This document shows positions 9,719 to 21,530 of a DNA stretch of 64,000 bases, in pieces. Under the pieces are notes generated by a model. It had not been told where the DNA came from. It did not search any database and saw nothing but the letters and a program-made list of their open reading frames with translations. Each line of letters starts with the position of its first letter. Within the stretch, counting starts at the first letter, position 1. The stretch is from positions 63,501,562 through 63,565,561 of the forward strand of contig CM047426.1 of the NCBI GenBank assembly GCA_026168455.1, read 5' to 3'. The position numbers and the translations under genes were made by a program. The DNA comes from Theocolax elegans. Lineage: Eukaryota > Arthropoda > Insecta > Hymenoptera > Cerocephalidae.

Positions 9719-10766
9719 TGTAAAGGTAAACTACATACTCTTATGCGTATGAAGCTGTACCTTATAACGAGCGCGAATGACGATCGGAAAAGCTCGTAGG
9801 TGATCGGGAAAGCCCGCGCGTAAGCCGCGTAAGGACTAATAATGGTCCGACGCGCAAGCTGACTGAGGAGAGTTGATAGAGAGTTTATGCGAGTCATCGT
9901 AGATAGACACGTCGCCGGTAATGCCTTCCTTGATATTTCGCGGCAAGAGAACAAGAATCGTTATCGCGGATTCTTGCTCGGGTTCTGGGTTTTGCGCCGT
10001 GAAGAGTGAGTGACTTGGTGGAGTGAGCGTGCTGGTGTTAAGTGCACAGCTCCAGCAACTCCCAGGAACCTGCGAGGACGGCGAAGTTGCCGCGCGCGAG
10101 AGCCCGACGGAGAGAGGGAAAACAGGCGAAGTCGAACGCATCGACGGGGAGAATCGAGATTTAAGGTACGTGGTGCACCACTCGCGAGCCGCCGAAGCCG
10201 TAAAGACTCTCTCTTTACGGCTATAACTTTAAGTTAGGAATCGACGAATCTCGCCCGCGCGCGACGGCGAGGAAGCTAACGGGCGACCGCGTACGCGTGC
10301 TAGAAAGAGAGACACCTCGTCGCGAGACCTCACGCGGCCTATATACGGCTTTTGTTAAATCTTTGTCTTATGTTAAACTGTATTTATATTTCTTTAACTT
10401 GAATAAAATTCATATGTAATCAATATCCGAGTACGAGTTTGATTATTGATTACCGGCGTATGTTATTCCCGTTATCCCGAATACCGCCCTCTCCGTTTCA
10501 GGAGCGGCCGAGGTAAACTTACCGCGAATTTATCCCTTTTATTCGCGGTCCTTTTCAGCTCACGACGTTTTAGCTGTACAAAGACGCGAGATCGGCAAGT
10601 GATCTCGCGGTTGTTAACGGACATCGCAACGGTAGGTCGTGCGCGGGGTTCACTGATTTGAATCCGCCGCGCACTCTCGGAGCACCGCCTAGGGAGTATA
10701 ACTAGGCAGTGCCGTAGCAACCGATCCCTTTACCCCTACCGACGCGAAAGATTGTACCCCGTTACA
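9719..10766 (+). repeat. 3' LTR of the gypsy element
   Basis: 1048-bp copy of 776-1823. The last ~310 bp are identical to the 5' LTR, while about 18 substitutions fall in the earlier part. Confidence 0.95.
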
Positions 10767-12689
10767 GTCCTACACCAGAAGTTTGAAAATATTTCTTAGT
10801 TAGTCAAGTGTTAGAAGTACAATAATATTATATTTTTATAAGTGCAACAGAAAAAAAGTATAATATATTCAGTATTTAGTAGTGCCAATATTAGTGTGTG
10901 TGAGTGTGTGTGTATATAAATATATATATAATAAAATTGATGTACTAAAATGCTAATTATTTGGCTAAAAGATGCTGAAATGTTCGCGAATTTTTTCTAT
11001 CCCATTCAATCCCCATCTCATGGCCTAATGAATTGCATATTGTAGTAAAAATATTATAAAAGCTACTTTATTTATACAGGTTGGCAATTTATGGTCAAAA
11101 AATGCCATACTTTTATTAACTTGATTTCGCCATTTTAATGGTTAGAAAAAACGTTACATTTTTGTTATCAAAATGGCTTTTAAAAATGCTCAATTTTTGG
11201 GTTTTAGTAAGTTGAGATAGCCAGGAAATGCTATTAAAAAGTTTTCATTTTCTACTAGGGATAATAGCTACTAGGGTAACATGATTTAAAAAAATAAAAA
11301 GTAGTAATCATCTAATTTTAAAATTCATCTTTTCTATGCAGATTAATGCATTTTCCAAGAATAATGTACTAAAAAGTATATAGCATTTAGATATTAACAT
11401 TTAGCAAATACTTCAACACAAAATAAAAATTTTCAAAAAACCTTTTATATTATAATATTTCTTCAAGTGCCATTCGATGTTTTGAATTTTTTACCTATAT
11501 TATGTTACTATGAATTTTTTGAACAATATTTGTCGCATTAGTTTTATTTCTTTTTTAATCAAACAAAAAATCTTTTTTCAATTAAAACCAAGTATTGAAC
11601 ATTTTTGTTTTGAAAATAGATTTATATTCGATTGAAAGAAGAAATAAAATAAAAGTATTTAATTCAAAGGATTCGTTGGATACTTCTTATCAAATACCAG
11701 TATCCGCCAAATTACAAGAAGTATTTGTTGAATACTTTTCGTCGAATATTTTGTGAAATTGCTTTCAGTGGCTTAAACATCGTTTCATTTCTTTTTATTT
11801 TTATGTAGCAATTTTAATTTTATTCTTGTAAAGTATTCGACGTAAACTTGTGGACGAGTGCTTGCCCAACTTTCGTTTCTTATTCCAATGATTATAGTTT
11901 CATAGTTATAATTGAGAAAAAATCATCTTTTTAAAATAACTTGAAACTGATACATTTAAAAATCATAATCAAGAGGAAAGGTTTTTTTAATTTCTACAAA
12001 GTATATACATTTAGCATGATTAAAAAAATATCATGTACAACATGCAAAAATTTCAAAAATAAAGTTTTTATGAATTTGAAAATGATATTAAACAACAGCA
12101 AATATATATTTTACCAAAAAAAATTTTTTTCCCAAATTAGGAAATTGAAAAAAAGAAAACCTTATGCTATATAAACTCTATAAACAGCTTAAAATATATT
12201 GCTAATGTTTTTAACAAACCGAAAAATTTTACTTTTAATCAATTACTTTCAGTACACAAGTAAGAACAAAAATGTTTAAATAATTATATAATGTAAACTT
12301 TTATAATTATTTTTGCATTTTTTATTTTTAAATCGGCTATATCTTTTATATTATAAGATGCGAAATAAATCTGCTGAGACTTACTATAATAAAATTCAGG
12401 ACACTTGAGCGTCAATAAGATGTAACCTCCCCCCCCCCGCAAACAGAAAAATGATTTATTTTTTATTATTAAACGAGGAATTCAATTTTCATGTTTTGAG
12501 CATATTTTATAAAGAGTATTTTTAGATATTTAAGCTTTTTTAAAATTTAAAGTTAATTGTCAATTTACATATTATAACATTAATATTTACACTTTAGTGT
12601 TTTGTAGACTACAAGTCTAAGGTATAAAGTATCTATTATAATTTTTGTCTTCGATTTATGTACACATTTTAAAATATTTTTTTCTTACA
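10767..12689. other. AT-rich intergenic stretch
   Basis: No gene recognised. A 77-codon frame at 11941-12174 is lysine/asparagine/phenylalanine-rich and looks like chance in AT-rich DNA. A C11 run lies near 12430, followed by a short sequence (CAAACAGAAAAATGATTTAT) that recurs near 16819. Confidence 0.6.
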
Positions 12690-12906
12690 ACCGGCAAACT
12701 ATCCACCCCCTCGCAAGAGCAGACAGTTCACCGAGTGTGGGACTCAGTAGGAGCAAACTACTAATACTCACTAAACCCACATATCTCTGTTCGCACCGAC
12801 ACCAGCCCGGAACTGTTATTCACATTACTTCAGACTGGGCGGCTGTCCTTGCGTATCCAAAAAACACATTCATTCTTTTACTCTTTTATTCTCGAATCGC
12901 ATTCGC

Positions 12907-13305
12907 TCAATAATCTGCTTTTTTGCTCCGCAATACATTCGTAACGTAATATGCGATCAGGCGCCAGTTGTCCGCGTTCATGGTCATAAGTCTCGTCACG
13001 TTTTCCGGCGTGATTGCTTCTACGTCCATTTCAAGTCGTTGACGTTGATCTGCCCATCGCCTGCAGGCGAAGAACGTATGATCAGCGACATCATAGACCC
13101 ATCCGCAGTACTTGCATTCAGGTGAAACAAGTCTGCCCATCTTGTGTAGATAGCCGCTGAAGTATGCATGTCCAGAGAAAAATTGGGTGAGATAGAAGTC
13201 TACCTCACCGTGCTTTCTCCCCTTCCACGGAGCAACCGCAAGGATAAGTCTACGTGTCCATCGCGCTTGTTGGGTATTTGTCCACCGGGTTTGCCAGAGT
13301 TCCAT
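12907..13305 (-). pseudogene. LINE ORF2 C-terminal zinc-binding segment
   Basis: 132-residue frame continuing ORF2 after a frameshift near 13300. It contains the characteristic C-terminal motif CKYCG, VADHTFF and a following C, typical of R1-clade ORF2 proteins and thought to bind RNA or DNA. It ends at the natural stop and is followed by a ~200-bp 3' untranslated region. Confidence 0.75.
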
Positions 13306-14919
13306 TGTTTTCGTACATTTGTCTGTCGCAGCGTCGACCCGTCCCCTGTCGTATGCGCTTTCGTTCCGTCGCGAGTAGGTCGATCGGAATTACGCCCGCG
13401 ATATCAAGAACAGCGTTTTCGGACACCGTTCTGTACGCGCACGCGATTCTTAACGCGCCCACCCGCTGTACACTAGTCATCGCTTTCGCCCGTCTCTTAA
13501 CGTGTAACGCGTCCGCCCATATTTCCACCCCATATAGGATGATTGAGTGGGTAACGCTCATTAGTAGTCGTCGAGTGCTCGATCTTGGTCCGTTCATATT
13601 AGACATGAGACTGCTCAAGGCTTTTGTCTTTTCTTGTGCCTTTTTAGTCACCGTGCGTATGTGAGGCCAGAAACTCACTTTCGTGTCCAAGGTCACTCCT
13701 AGATACTTGACCTCGTCTCGAACCACCACGCATTCGCGTCCGAATGTCAACGGTATCCCCGTGCCGATTCTTCGTTAGAAGCACAAGTTCCGTCTTTTGT
13801 AGCGCAAGTTGCAGTCCGTGGTCTTTCATCCATCCAGTCACTCGACGCATAACCTGGTTCAGCTTTAGTTGAATCAGGTGTGTGTCACGGGCCACGATAA
13901 TGGCGGCAACGTCATCAACGTAAGCGACAAGGGATGTGTCCGTCGGTATCTCCATTCGGAGAAGACTGTCATACAGTATGTTCCAGAAGTCTGGCCCCAG
14001 AATGGAGTCCTGGGCGACACCTGCAGTTATTCGTCTGTCTTTTCGTCCGCCAGTGGTCTCGTATGTGAGACGTCGGTCCCTCAGGTAGTCCCTTACAACC
14101 CGGAGAAGGTAGTCGGGCACCCGGAATACTGTTTCCAGCGCTTCCAATATGTCCACCCACCTCGCCAAATTGAAGGCGTTCCTAACGTCCAACGTAGCCA
14201 GTAAGACCAGAGGCCTGGTTGTGTGGCACCTGGTGTTATGCTTGTCGAAAATGGTTTTTACAAAGGTTATCGCTCCGATGGTCGAGCGCCCTTTTCGAAA
14301 CCCATGCAGTCGGTCTGATAAGTCTCCTTCGTCCTTTATCGACTGTAGAAGCCTTGGACTAAGCATTAACTCGAACAGTTTTCCGGTCGTGTTAAGTAGG
14401 CTTAGGGGCCTGTAAGATGACGGATTCTCAGGGTCCCCCTTATTTTTACTAATGAGAATCCTCCACCAGGCACCCGTTGAATTTGTCGAGGAGCACCGAC
14501 GGTCGTCGCTAAACGACGAATCGTAAGATTTCCGACGGCACTCCGTCAGGGCCCGGTGCCTTGTTAGGTTTCAACGAGTTTGCAGTTCTGGCAAGCTCCG
14601 CACTCGTGAATAGAGGGCATTCTTCGTTTGTACGTTCAACGGTTTCCTCCCTCCTCACGGGATGAGTTGGAAAGAGACCGTCGACGATCTTGTCCATCGT
14701 CTCTGCGTCCTTAGTTATCGGCGGAACTCGTCTCCCCAGTTGGTGAGTCACGGTCTTGTATTTCGCACCCCAGGGATCCGAGTTCACCTCGTCCGTCAGT
14801 CTTTGCCAGCACTCTTTTATGCTGTTATTTATGGCGTACCGCAAACGCCTCCTACTCTGTTGCGGTAAGCTGTTTGTCGGTCGCGAGCCCGTTGGGCCTT
14901 CCATCTGAGTACTAGACAA
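13250..14919 (-). pseudogene. LINE reverse transcriptase, broken
   Basis: Reverse transcriptase of the R1-like element in at least three frames. Segment 14919-14509 has the fingers motif KPNKAPGPDGVPSEIL. Segment 14366-13644 has LHGFRKGRST, a LDVRNAFN palm motif, GVAQDSILGP (canonical GVPQGSILGP, so P-to-A and G-to-D changes) and the catalytic AYVDDVA. Segment 13750-13250 has VKYLGVTLD (thumb region). Frameshifts near 14440 and 13720 and altered catalytic-loop residues indicate a dead copy. Confidence 0.85.
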
Positions 14920-15143
14920 CTACGTCGGATGTCCGCAATCTCGGCTGTCCACCAGTATGTCTCTCTTGTTGCGTGCATAACGCTTCCGCGGCATACAGGC
15001 TTCACGCAATTGTTGAAGAAACTGGGTTGTTTCCCCGACAAGCGCTTCAGCCCTGTCGCGATTAGTTATTCCACGAGGTTCCACCTGTGACAGTGGTTCC
15101 CCGCGCGTCATATATCTGTCGAGTTTGTCTAAGTCTATCCGTT

Positions 15144-15794
15144 TCACGTCCCAACGAGGGGGACGAGTTTCCGGAGTACTGCTTGTACGCGATTCGTCCA
15201 TAAGACCAAAGGTAATGTACTGGTGATTGCTGGCTGTGTAGTCTTCGACCACTCTCCATGCCCTCGCAGTCCTTGTGTCATCTTGTCCGAAACAAGGGTC
15301 ACGTCAGGTACAGAGTCCCCAAAACCGGGTCGTCTGTACGTCGTCGTGTTTCCCTCATTTGCCACTGTCAGTTCCAGCCTTGCGAACATCTCCAACAGTA
15401 GTCGTCCACGTCTGTTCGTCTCGGGTATTCCTCACTCGACCGCGCGCGCGTTAAAGTCGCCCGCCACGATTTTGTTGCCGGGGATGTCTTTCACGGCGTC
15501 TTCGAGACTCTTCAGCTTTTCCGCATATTCGAGAGCGCTATAATTCGGGCTAAGGTAGACGCTGACGTAGGTGACATCGCTCACCGTTGCCCAAACGTAG
15601 TTCTCCTCGGATCCGCGCGCAATGATCCTCGTTGCCCATTCCCCGCGCACCCATAATGCCGCTGTACTCGTGCTGCTAGCGAGCCAGTTCGGCGGTGTTA
15701 AATCCCGGTACTGTTCGCTGATGACGAGGATGTTTGTGTCCAGCTCAGCCGCAATCAGAGGGAGCAGCGTGTGTGCCACGTTACTTTGATTCAT
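15144..15794 (-). pseudogene. LINE endonuclease domain, broken
   Basis: Apurinic-type endonuclease that nicks the target for reverse transcription. Two frames are needed: the first (15794-15432) has NILVISEQYRD and ends at the motif VAGDFNAR; the second (15395-15144) continues with LEMFARLEL-type sequence and the PDVTLVS segment. A frameshift lies between them near 15430. The SDH-type motif reads ASNHQYITF in a third frame just downstream. The first ATG is probably not the real start, since ORF2 normally begins a few residues upstream. Confidence 0.75.
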
Positions 15795-15970
15795 ATTGCA
15801 TTGGAGAACAGTTACCGGAATTTTATTGTCTTGGTCTTCGTCATCGTCAGTGCTGCCTTAAATGCTGCACACGCGCCTAAACCAGCGACGTGTGCGAGGC
15901 TTTTGTTGTCCTTCTTAGGACAGAGGAAGCACTCAGGTGTGTTTTTGCACGCCTGTTCATCGTGCTCCTC

Positions 15971-16333
15971 TCAGCCACATAGCCAGCAGCACCGGTGTCT
16001 GTCCGGTCCTTTACAGTCTTTTTTGATATGCCCGTACCCGAGGCATTTATGACACCTAGGTATGCAAAGCCTAGGTCTCACACGGCAATTGACCAATCCG
16101 ACTTTAATTCTTCCTTTTTTGAGAATTACGTTCGCGTCCCTCGCGTCGAAATCGCATACCGCAAGGGCCGAGCCACGGGCGTTAGACCCTGTCCGCGGTC
16201 GCGTATTCAGTATATTAGCGACTGACCAAAGAGACTGGATATAGTCTCCTATGACTACTACTCTCTCTGGCCATTCCACTATCCGCAACCTGTGGACGCG
16301 TCCAGTAGCATGGAAAAGTGCTCTACCCTCCAA
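15971..16333 (-). pseudogene. LINE ORF1 (Gag-like) C-terminal fragment
   Basis: A 120-residue frame matching the end of a LINE nucleic-acid-binding ORF1. It contains a CCHC knuckle (CHKCLGYGHIKKDC) and the start of a second (CCWLCG) where the frame ends. Such knuckles bind the element's RNA. The N-terminal part is absent because the copy is truncated at about 16340. The next recognisable segment, the endonuclease, begins about 180 bp downstream on the minus strand. Confidence 0.75.
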
Positions 16334-16340
16334 AACGGAG

Positions 16341-18490
16341 GTTTCCGGAACACATTTTGAAATATTACAAAAAATAAATATTATTGTTACATACGTTTTT
16401 CTTTACATACACAAAAACTGAATATTATTCGGTAAACGAAATTCTAATATTTTGAAAAACTTATTAATTACTTATAAAACCCATATGACGCGATTAAAAC
16501 CTGTATAAATACGACATCTATTATCGTAAAGGGGGGTTCCATTATTCAGTTAAGGTTTTTAGGAAATGTATACAACGTTATTAGTATATAAACAATTTTT
16601 TTGTTGGTTTTTACATTTTCTTTCCAGGGAATAATTTCGATAGAAATAGTCATATATTAAAAAGTATATACATTTTGTGTAAACCGTTTTTTAAAAATTG
16701 ATTCCCATCACCTTAAGAAATATGAAGAAAATTGTTATTTTTAGAGACCGAAAACACTGGAAAATTATTTCAATAAATAAAAACTTTGCATTGCACATTA
16801 AGGGGATATGAATTCAAAACAAACAGAAAAATGATTTATTTTTATTAAAGGAGATTCGATTGACTTCAATTTATCGAAATATCGAAGATAATCTGTGAAT
16901 TTTTTCAAATTTTTTTTATTGATAAACGAGCGAGATTTTTAGGCAGCCGTGAATAAGCTATATATTACCGACCAAAAAAAATGGTTATCTACGTATAATT
17001 AATTGATAATTAATTATTTCTTAAAAATCTCTCTATCGCGCTATTCTATTTGTTTTGTGCAGTATCTGTGATTTTTTTTCAGATTTATTCTTATATAATT
17101 AGGTTTTAAAATTTTTGGGATTTTCCAAGTTATATAGACCTCTAAAATTTGGGTACCACATACCTTTAACAGGCAACATTTAATAATTGGGATTAGTAAT
17201 GGGTGTTATTAAAAATATGTTTTAAGTAATTAAATATTAGGAATTACTCACATTTTTCCACACTACAGTAATACACTCTAATCGAGAAACATATAAGTAT
17301 AACATAATAGATTTTGTATAGAGGAAAACATCTTTCTAATAAGTTGACACTGCATAAAATATAAAAATGCCCATGCATCCAAAGCCTGCCGCCATGTTTA
17401 CACTTACAGTATTTAAAGCGCCCAAAAAAATTCTCGACGTTGCCATGAGGTAACACGAAACAATCAAATTTGCCTCGCTCCTATATTGCGCTTAGAGCCA
17501 CGGGTGGGGGGAGCGGCGGCCATGTCGTCTGCGCTTTCCCTCTATTCCTTATTCGGATGAATTTTATGCCTTTTTCTTTTATTATCTCAAAATTTTACAG
17601 TTACAAAAATCGAATAAAAAATTGTTTCCGATACTAAATTTTACGTTCATTCATTTGGCGCTAGTCGTTTTACTGTAGAGCTAACGGTTATTGAGATATA
17701 ATTTAAAATAACTTTTAAACGTTTATTTCGCATAGAACCCCTGGACCTAGGAAGCTGCAACTTTTAAATATATAAATTAAATAATTTCGTTCTTATTTTT
17801 AAATGACCTAGTTTAGTTTTTTTTTTTTAAATTAATAAGGTTGAAGATTTTTATTTTCTCCATATCTCTGTAATCAACGATAATAACGATAGGAATTTGG
17901 GCTACAAAAATTGCTCATCGATCAATTTAATTTGCCCCGTTAATAAAATAGCAAAATTCATATTAGTTTTTTTATAAATCGCGGAAAATCAGACATTGTA
18001 ATTGAGTACTGAGTGTTTTATCTCTGCGAATGTGCATACTTTTTTCATTATAAATTATAAAAAAAATTATTAAAATTTTTATTTAATAAATAAGCCAAAA
18101 TTAAAACGAGTGACATAAAAATAAATAAATTTTTAACCCTAAGTCTCACACCAGATGGCACAATTTAAATATAAGTTCTGATATTTCGATAGCGTATAGA
18201 TGCGGTAGCCGTGATTTCGGGAAGAGCGCTCATCGTGAACGGACGTGCTTAATTTCTTTCTCGACGACATACTACCTAAAACTACTCATATCATTTGTTA
18301 CTTACAAGAAAACGAGTTTCAAAGAAAACTCGCATATCATACCAACTAACTCGATAAGCAACCTTTCCCCATCTTCATCCAAATTGACTGCAAAAATTTC
18401 AAACAAAGGTAACAACTTAAATTTCCTTTCTCAGATCGACCACGAAAAATTAAATTCAACAAACCAATGCACTAAAATAGTAAGTTAACC
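16341..18490. other. AT-rich stretch, no gene recognised
   Basis: No convincing frame. A GC-rich island occurs at 17495-17535. Near 18200 the sequence ATGCGGTAGCCGTGA is shared with a tRNA-like sequence at 26362. The last ~200 bp may be the leader of the following LINE. Confidence 0.55.
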
Positions 18491-19747
18491 ATGCTTTCGG
18501 AGAGTGTAGATGACAAAATATTAAACTCAAACGAAATTATGAACATCATTGTTGGTAACGTTGATTCCAAAATCAATGAGACAAAAAAAAGAACAACAAT
18601 TACAAAAAATCCTTCTAATGATAAACAAACACCAAGTCCAAAAAAAAGAAGTCTCTAAAATTCAATTCTTCGCCTAACCAAATTGCTCAAAATCTTTTCC
18701 CGGAATTCGCGCATAATAATTCCGCTTTCAACTCGACCTCCAGCTTTTCTCTTACCGGTTCAATCAACAAAAATAAATTCAACCTCTCGACACCCGGACC
18801 GTACAAAATATACGTCCAAAACAAAAATGACTCTAGAAAAAAGATAGACGCCATTTAGATTGCAAAAAAAATAATTCCATTATTTCCGGACAAAAACATT
18901 TTTAACGAAATAAAACGAATAAATAATAAAGCATTGCCATATTGCCAATTCAATCATGGACCTCGCTATCTGGGATGAACTAGATCTAAAAGTTTTTATC
19001 CCAAATCACTTAATTTTTGGACAAGGAGTAGTCAGAGGAATTCCTCTACATATTTCAGATGATGTATTATTCAATGTTTAAAAATTTAAAGATGATATAT
19101 TCAAATACTCAGAACTTAACTCCCCCTTTCGACAAATTAATATTCTCACATTAGCAGATTTTCGACTAAAAAATTCAACCCTACCACCAACCAAACCGAA
19201 ATTCTACCAACTACCACAATGCAAATCACCGTTAAAGGTTGCTTTTTACCGTCAGAAATAAAAATTTTCAAAGTGTCCTACCTACTAGATTATATTACTC
19301 TCAAGTCCGCCAATGTTACAGATGTTTTAAGTTTGGTCATATCAAGAAAAACTGCAAATCATCCCAAGAAATCTGCATAAGATGTGGGAACCCTAACCAC
19401 TTGAAAAATGAAAAAATGAAACCTGTCCCAGATCCAATTCCCAACTTTCATGTTTACGTTGTAATCAAAATCATCTACCTATTGATAAAACTTGTCCTGT
19501 TAAAATAGCCGTACAAAAAATCAGAGATGAAGCCACCCGTCAAAATCTATCTGTATCAGAAATAAAAAACCAACTTAATCCAAAAAAAACTAAAACAGAA
19601 TATGTGAGACTTTCCGAATATTAAGAACACGCGACCTCAATATTTTTCCTTCTCTCAACCGACCATACAAAAAAACTCATTCGCAGAAATTCTTAAAAAT
19701 CCAACCTCCCAAACCCAAATTAACTTATCTCCTTCCAAATTAAGTAA
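18491..19747 (+). pseudogene. LINE ORF1 (Gag-like) remnant
   Basis: Begins with an ATG frame (MLSESVDDKI...) that runs 55 codons to TAA at 18656, then continues in other frames as an asparagine/serine-rich chain. Near 19300-19430 two zinc knuckles are readable, CYRCFKFGHIKKNC and CIRCGNPNHL, in the order usual for LINE ORF1 proteins that coat the element RNA. The coding signal continues (NSFAEILKNP...) up to the left inverted arm of the inserted Penelope-like remnant, inside which the frame meets a stop at 19773. Confidence 0.75.
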
Positions 19748-20077
19748 TTTTTTCGCCGTCCCTTTTCAAGGCTAAAAAATAATAAATTACAATTTAAAAA
19801 AATATAAATAAATACAAGTAACGAGACATTTAACTCGATGTAACAAGACAAATTCACACACTCACCAAATTTAAACAGAACTCAAAATAACAACATATCA
19901 ATCGTGTGGTTACATCTCGCAAAAGACACTTTCTCAGGTATATTGTTACAATATCAATCTATAAAAAATTCAAACAAATCAAGTTTAATTCTCGCATTAA
20001 AACAATAACCCTTAATAACACAACTTAAAAAAATATCTTTCAACTAATTTTTACTACCTATGTTGTCGCTATCAGAA
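19748..20077 (+). repeat. Left 330-bp inverted arm
   Basis: Starts TTTTTTCGCCGTCCC and ends GCTATCAGAA; it is the reverse complement of 20672-21001 with few mismatches by eye. The hairpin loop of the right side is cut at its outer end, so this side is truncated. Confidence 0.9.
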
Positions 20078-20487
20078 CACTTGTTTAAAAAAATATACAT
20101 AGGACCTCCCCGAAGGGAGTCCCAAGTCACAATTAATATTCATAATGCCCACAGACCCGTGCCTAACCTCTGACCAATACATTCACAAATATATATATAT
20201 ATATATGTCCCCTACATCAATAAATCTATCCAAAAAAGGAGGGGAACACTCTGTATTGCGAGGCTAAGTCGAGTCGTGTGCTCCCGCGTATCAGGCGAAC
20301 ATGCGCCGCGGAGAAGTGGCACGCCGCGTCAGTCTTAATACAACCGGGATTCCCCGGAGAGCTCCAAAACTTTATGCGAGTCGCCCAACCTCCTCACCAC
20401 ACATAGTACGCTAATACCGAGAGGCAGTTATTCTCAACCAACAACGTAATGGAGAGTATAAAACACATTTCTAACAAACAAACAATG

Positions 20488-20730
20488 TTAATTACAATAT
20501 AATTTTACAATATTTAACGTTTCTTTATACATATTCTTCAAAAAATTTACATCCTCTATACGGTTAAGCGTGTTATCATGTGTATAAATATTCAGCATCT
20601 CCGATAACATTCGTTTTTTCGTATTATTTTCAATATCAATGATAGATGCCTTATTAAAATCATCTATATCATTCTGATAGCGACAACATAGGTAGTAAAA
20701 ATTAGTTGAAAGATATTTTTTTAAGTTGTG
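20488..20730 (-). pseudogene. GIY-YIG endonuclease C-terminus-like fragment (Penelope)
   Basis: An 80-codon open frame on the minus strand, starting within the right arm and ending at TAA 20488-20490. It contains KKRMLSEMLNI and, 13 residues on, a leucine/asparagine-containing stretch before FLKNMYKETLNI. This resembles the conserved tail (R-x-SEM-I-H-I pattern) following the GIY-YIG nuclease of Penelope-like reverse transcriptases. The nuclease core and reverse transcriptase are missing. Identification rests on this pattern from memory and would need a profile search. Confidence 0.5.
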
Positions 20731-21001
20731 TTATTAAGGGTTATTGTTTTAATCCGAGAATTAAACTTGATTTGTTTGAATTTTTTATAGATTGATATTG
20801 TAACAATATACCTGAGAAAGTGTCTTTTGCGAGATGTAACCACACGATTGATATGTTGTTATTTTGAGTTCTGTTTAAATTTGGTGAGTGTGTGAATTTG
20901 TCTTGTGACATCGAGTTAAATGTCTCGTTACTTGTATTTATTTATATTTTTTTAAATTGTAATTTATTATTTTTTAGCCTTGAAAAGGGACGGCGAAAAA
21001 A
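20672..21001 (-). repeat. Right 330-bp inverted arm
   Basis: Reverse complement of 19748-20077; same length. Outward of it the sequence continues as CGTCCGAAACGTCGG, absent from the left side. Confidence 0.9.
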
Positions 21002-21017
21002 CGTCCGAAACGTCGGC
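20979..21017 (+). other. Hairpin with GAAAC core, hammerhead-like
   Basis: GGACG (20988-20992) pairs with CGTCC (21002-21006), followed by GAAACGTCGG. This resembles stem II plus the GAAA strand of hammerhead ribozymes that occur in Penelope pseudo-LTRs, but the CUGAUGA strand is not intact (CTTGAAA is present), so it is at best a degenerate relic. Confidence 0.35.
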
Positions 21018-21119
21018 AAAAATGTAACTTCTATTAACAACTGTTTGTTCGTGACGATCAATAAAGATACTCTTTTACTAAAGATTACTTGGACGAACGA
21101 TAAATTCATTTAAACAATA

Positions 21120-21530
21120 TAGATATCACTGTTAATATGTCGGATTCAAATAAATTATTAATTTGCTCTATATACAGGAATCCTAACAAACCCACATCCA
21201 AACAATTATGGAACACCTTTTTTAATTCTACTGGAAACTTTAAATATAAAGTAATAGCAGATGACGTTAATGCCCACCATAAAAGTTGGGGATCCACCCA
21301 TAATTGCACCACAGGATACAACCTACACGAATCTCTTGACGATAAAAACGTAATCACACTAAATGACGGGTCCATGATTGTAAATTTTGTTTAAATCAAC
21401 CTCCTTTATTTTCTGCTATAGATGTCACTATTATCTCCCCAAACCTTAAATTTATATCCACCTAGAAAACCAAATCTGACAAAATGCACAGCGATCACTA
21501 CCCTATTTCCCTTTTTATAAATATCAAGAT
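21120..21530 (+). pseudogene. LINE endonuclease domain fragment
   Basis: Middle and end of an apurinic-type endonuclease. The frame 21137-21394 shows LLICSIYRNPN, then ADDVNAHHKSWGS (canonical GDFNAHH, so G-to-A and F-to-V changes are visible). A frameshift near 21395 is followed by IDVTIISPN and a SDHYPIS motif near 21495. The N-terminal third is missing, replaced by the Penelope-like insertion immediately upstream. Confidence 0.75.

Larger units (their letters stand above)
776..10766 (+). mobile_element. Ty3/gypsy LTR retrotransposon, full-length but mutated
   Basis: Two direct 1048-bp repeats beginning TG and ending CA bound a 7.9-kb interior with primer-binding site, gag, protease, reverse transcriptase, RNase H, integrase and a purine tract, in the order typical of Ty3/gypsy. 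The two LTRs differ by about 18 substitutions by eye (about 1.7%), nearly all in the first 735 bp. Bases before and after the element (GTTC and GTCC) are a possible 4-bp target duplication with one mismatch. A tandem duplication, a frameshift and a stop codon mean this copy cannot make an intact Gag-Pol. Confidence 0.95.
12690..16340 (-). mobile_element. R1-like LINE remnant, 5'-truncated
   Basis: Reading the minus strand gives, in order, the end of ORF1 with zinc knuckles, an apurinic-type endonuclease, reverse transcriptase with YVDD, and a C-terminal cysteine/histidine motif, followed by an untranslated tail to about 12690. This order and the C-terminal knuckle fit the R1 clade. The reading frame is broken at several places (near 15430, 15255, 14920, 14440 and 13720). 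It is GC-richer than its surroundings, as an immigrant sequence would be. No start of ORF1 is present, so the copy is 5'-truncated. Confidence 0.85.
19748..21110 (-). mobile_element. Penelope-like retroelement remnant bounded by inverted repeats
   Basis: Two 330-bp nearly identical inverted arms (19748-20077 and 20672-21001) enclose 594 bp. On the minus strand the enclosed part encodes a peptide resembling the C-terminus of Penelope-like endonuclease proteins. The right flank has a hairpin followed by GAAACGTC, resembling motifs in the pseudo-LTRs of such elements. It sits between ORF1 and endonuclease of the surrounding LINE, where contiguous coding would be expected, so it is an insertion. 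The outer right end at ~21110 is approximate. Confidence 0.6.

Noticed and set aside
11941..12174. 77-codon frame in AT-rich DNA
   Set aside because: Composition is lysine/asparagine/phenylalanine-rich with no motif; expected by chance at this base composition.
17244..17456. 70-codon minus-strand frame with several cysteines
   Set aside because: No recognisable knuckle spacing, no neighbouring element parts; treated as chance.
20979..21017. Active hammerhead ribozyme
   Set aside because: Stem II and GAAA are present, but the CUGAUGA strand is altered; reported only as a relic-like hairpin.
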